Shown here piece after piece: positions 5,145-6,920 of a stretch of 6,920 nt of DNA. Within the stretch, counting starts at the first letter, position 1, and each line of letters begins with the position of its first letter. The position numbers were made by a program, and so were the translations under genes. The notes beneath the pieces were generated by a model. It had not been told where the DNA came from and did no database searches. It was given only the letters and a program-made list of their open reading frames with translations. The stretch spans positions 1 to 6,920 of the forward strand of contig QHVD01000006.1 in assembly GCA_003222235.1 (NCBI GenBank), given 5' to 3'. The stretch comes from Gemmatimonadota bacterium. GTDB lineage: Bacteria; Gemmatimonadota; Gemmatimonadetes; Gemmatimonadales; GWC2-71-9.

Positions 5145-6920
5145 CTGACGACTCGAGGGCCCGGCGGTGGGCCCGGCGCCTACGCGGCCGGGATCGCCGC
5201 CACTGCCGTTGTCTACTTCGGCTCGGCGAAGGTCGGCCTGTTCGCGGCGGTCGCCCAAGAGGTCGTCTCCTCCGTCTGGCCCCCCTCGGGCGTCGCCGTC
5301 GCCGTGTTGCTCCTCTACGGCCTGCGCTACTGGCCGGGGATCGCGCTCGGGGCCTTCCTGCTCAACTGGACGGCCGGCGTGCCGTTCGAGGGCGCCGCCG
5401 GCATCGCGGTCGGGAACACCCTCGAGGCAGTCACCGCCGCCTGGCTGCTCCATCGGGTCGCCGGCTTCCGGCCGGCGCTCGAACGGCTCCGGGACGTGCT
5501 CGTCTTCGTCACCCTCGCGGCGCTCGCGAGCACGACGCTGAGCGCGACGCTCGGGGTCACGAGCCTGTGGGCGAGCGGGGTCGTGGACCGGAGCGCCGTC
5601 GGGTCCCTCTGGCTCGTGTGGTGGTCCGGCGACGCCCTCGGGGACTTGCTCGTCGCACCCCTGCTGCTGACTTGGGCGCGCGCGGACTGGCCGCGGGGCC
5701 GGTGGCCTGAGGCAGGCGCCCTGGTCCTCGTGCTCGTGCTCTTGACCACGCTGCTGCTCCGCAACCCGCTCACGTACGTGTACGCCGTTTTTCCCGTCGT
5801 CGTGTGGGCGGCCGTGCGGTTCGGCCCCCGCGGCGCAGCGACCGCCACCGCGCTCATTGCCTCGCTGACGATCTGGCACACGCTGCGCGGGCTCGGCCCA
5901 TTCGTCGGGTCGACCCCGACCGGCAACCTCGCCCTGCTACAAACCTTCATCACGCTGTTTTCGGTAACCGGCCTCGTGCTCGCCGCCGTTACGTCGGAGC
6001 GGAGCGCAGCCGAACAGGCCGCGCACGAGGGCGAGGAGCGCTTCCGCCTGCTGGTGGACAGCGTGCAGGACTACGCGATCATCCGGCTCGACCCCGCGGG
6101 CCGGGTCGTGAGCTGGAGCGTTGGGGCGGAGCGCATCAAGGGGTATCCGGCGCAGGAGATCCTCGGCCGGGAGTTCTCCTGCTTCTACACCCCCGAGGAC
6201 GCCACTGCGGGGAAGCCAGCGGCGAATCTGCGCGAGGCGGCCGAGCGGGGGCGCTGCGAGATCCAGGGCTGGCGGGTCCGCAAGGACGGCTCCCATTTCT
6301 GGGCCGACGCCGTGCTGACGGCGATCCGCGATCGCGACGGCGCCCTCGTCGGCTTCGCCAAGGTCACCCGCGACCTCACGGAGCGCAAGCAGGCCCAGGA
6401 ATCACTCGCGCGAACGAACGCCGAGCTGGAGGGCTTCAGCTACTCCGTCTCACATGACCTGCGCTCCCCACTGCGCGCGATCGATGGCTATGCCCGGGTG
6501 CTGCTGGAAGACTACGCCGCGGCTCTCGACGCCGAGGCGCAGCGGCTCCTGAACGCGGTTCGGGACAACGCGAAGCGGATGGGCCAGCTGATCGACTCCC
6601 TGTTGCGGTTTTCCCGCCTCGGCCGACAGGCATTGAAGCTGCAGCCGATCGATATGACAGGCCTGGCCCGCGCCGCGCTCGAAGACCTGCGACAGGTCCC
6701 GGGCGACGGCCACCCCGAGGTGAGCCTGCAGGATCTCCCACCGGCGGTCGGGGATAGGACTCTCCTGCAGCAGGTTCTGGCGAACCTCCTCAGCAACGCC
6801 TTCAAGTTCAGCCGCACCAGACCGCGCCCCCGCGTGGAAATCGCCGCGCGCCTCGAGGGGACCGAGGCTGTCTACTTCGTCCGAGACAACGGCGTCGGGT
6901 TCGACATGGCGTACGCGGAC
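5145..6920 (+). CDS. MASE1-PAS sensor histidine kinase, 3' end cut by window, start uncertain
   Basis: This frame is open from 5088 to the window end. Counting from a CTG at 5145 gives 592 residues. Residues 12-285 form a multi-helix membrane sensor of MASE1 type, with 'VWPPSGVAVAVLLLYGLRYW' (44-63), 'GIALGAFLLNW' (65-75), 'VGNTLEAVTAAWLL' (89-102) and 'WWSGDALGDLLVAPLLL' (159-175). A PAS domain follows (about 296-413: 'RFRLLVDSVQDYAIIRLD', 'GAERIKGYPAQEILGREF', ending 'GFAKVTRDLTERKQAQ'). Then come a HisKA domain with H-box 'SVSHDLRSPLRAI' (phospho-acceptor H437) and the HATPase domain with N-box 'NLLSNAFKFS' (547-556) and G1 box 'DNGVGF' (581-586), where the window ends. The HisKA part resembles phytochrome-type kinases. 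There is no ATG, GTG or TTG in frame between 5088 and 5303, so the start is CTG, another rare codon, or hidden by a frameshift. Only 19 bases separate the VWA stop from the CTG. The signal and the partner regulator are unknown. Confidence 0.9.
   Translation, partial: MTTRGPGGGPGAYAAGIAATAVVYFGSAKVGLFAAVAQEVVSSVWPPSGVAVAVLLLYGLRYWPGIALGAFLLNWTAGVPFEGAAGIAVGNTLEAVTAAWLLHRVAGFRPALERLRDVLVFVTLAALASTTLSATLGVTSLWASGVVDRSAVGSLWLVWWSGDALGDLLVAPLLLTWARADWPRGRWPEAGALVLVLVLLTTLLLRNPLTYVYAVFPVVVWAAVRFGPRGAATATALIASLTIWHTLRGLGPFVGSTPTGNLALLQTFITLFSVTGLVLAAVTSERSAAEQAAHEGEERFRLLVDSVQDYAIIRLDPAGRVVSWSVGAERIKGYPAQEILGREFSCFYTPEDATAGKPAANLREAAERGRCEIQGWRVRKDGSHFWADAVLTAIRDRDGALVGFAKVTRDLTERKQAQESLARTNAELEGFSYSVSHDLRSPLRAIDGYARVLLEDYAAALDAEAQRLLNAVRDNAKRMGQLIDSLLRFSRLGRQALKLQPIDMTGLARAALEDLRQVPGDGHPEVSLQDLPPAVGDRTLLQQVLANLLSNAFKFSRTRPRPRVEIAARLEGTEAVYFVRDNGVGFDMAYAD
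5157..5180 (+). repeat. 12-base tandem repeat at the 5' end of the sensor kinase gene
   Basis: GGGCCCGGCGGT (5157-5168) is followed by GGGCCCGGCGCC (5169-5180), so 10 of 12 bases are the same. Read in the kinase frame it encodes GPGG then GPGA. Each copy contains the palindrome GGGCCC, so the two can pair with themselves or each other close to the likely start of translation. Confidence 0.7.

Noticed and set aside
5094..5953. Minus-strand open frames opposite the MASE1 region
   Set aside because: They read as Arg/Pro/Gly/Glu-rich low-complexity protein and lie on the wrong strand of a clear membrane sensor domain.
5804..6457. Plus-strand 217-codon frame inside the sensor kinase
   Set aside because: It overlaps the PAS and HisKA coding in another frame and has an Arg/Gly-rich composition with no motif; the kinase frame explains the region.

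Overview
This window is compact, very GC-rich bacterial DNA with a strong G/C bias at third codon positions, so that almost every gene throws long meaningless ORFs in other frames. The gene content and style suggest an uncultured or soil-type GC-rich bacterium. The content is an SPFH protein, a cytidylate-kinase-like protein, a tandem-retropepsin/PDZ lipoprotein, an MFS_3 exporter, a VWA protein and a MASE1-PAS histidine kinase. Gemmatimonadota or Acidobacteriota would fit, but there is no rRNA or marker gene to prove it. No tRNA, rRNA, CRISPR, insertion sequence or phage gene was seen.

Layout. (1) Positions 1-2454 hold a plus-strand run of three tightly packed genes: the 3' end of an SPFH/band-7 (prohibitin-like) protein, a cytidylate-kinase-like P-loop protein (6-base gap), and a predicted lipoprotein with two retropepsin-type aspartyl protease halves followed by a PDZ domain (10-base overlap). 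They look like one operon. (2) Positions 2455-2561 are a convergent intergenic gap filled by two facing arrays of a 7-base repeat that can fold into a stem of about 31 positions. (3) Positions 2562-3782, minus strand, encode an MFS exporter. (4) A 44-base divergent gap (3783-3826) separates it from a plus-strand VWA-domain protein (3827-5125). (5) From about 5145 to the window end runs a membrane sensor histidine kinase (MASE1-PAS-HisKA-HATPase). It is cut by the window edge just after the G1 box of its ATPase domain, and it has no ATG, GTG or TTG start in frame.

How the genes may work together. The SPFH protein and the aspartyl protease lipoprotein both point to the cell envelope, but the role of the kinase-like gene between them is unknown. 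The VWA protein and the sensor kinase are close enough (19 bases between stop and candidate start) to be co-transcribed. VWA proteins of this kind usually work with a MoxR-type AAA+ ATPase, and none is present here. I see no clear new defence or mobile system. The items most worth a second look are the heptamer hairpin array, the missing canonical start of the sensor kinase, and the SPFH/kinase/protease gene set.
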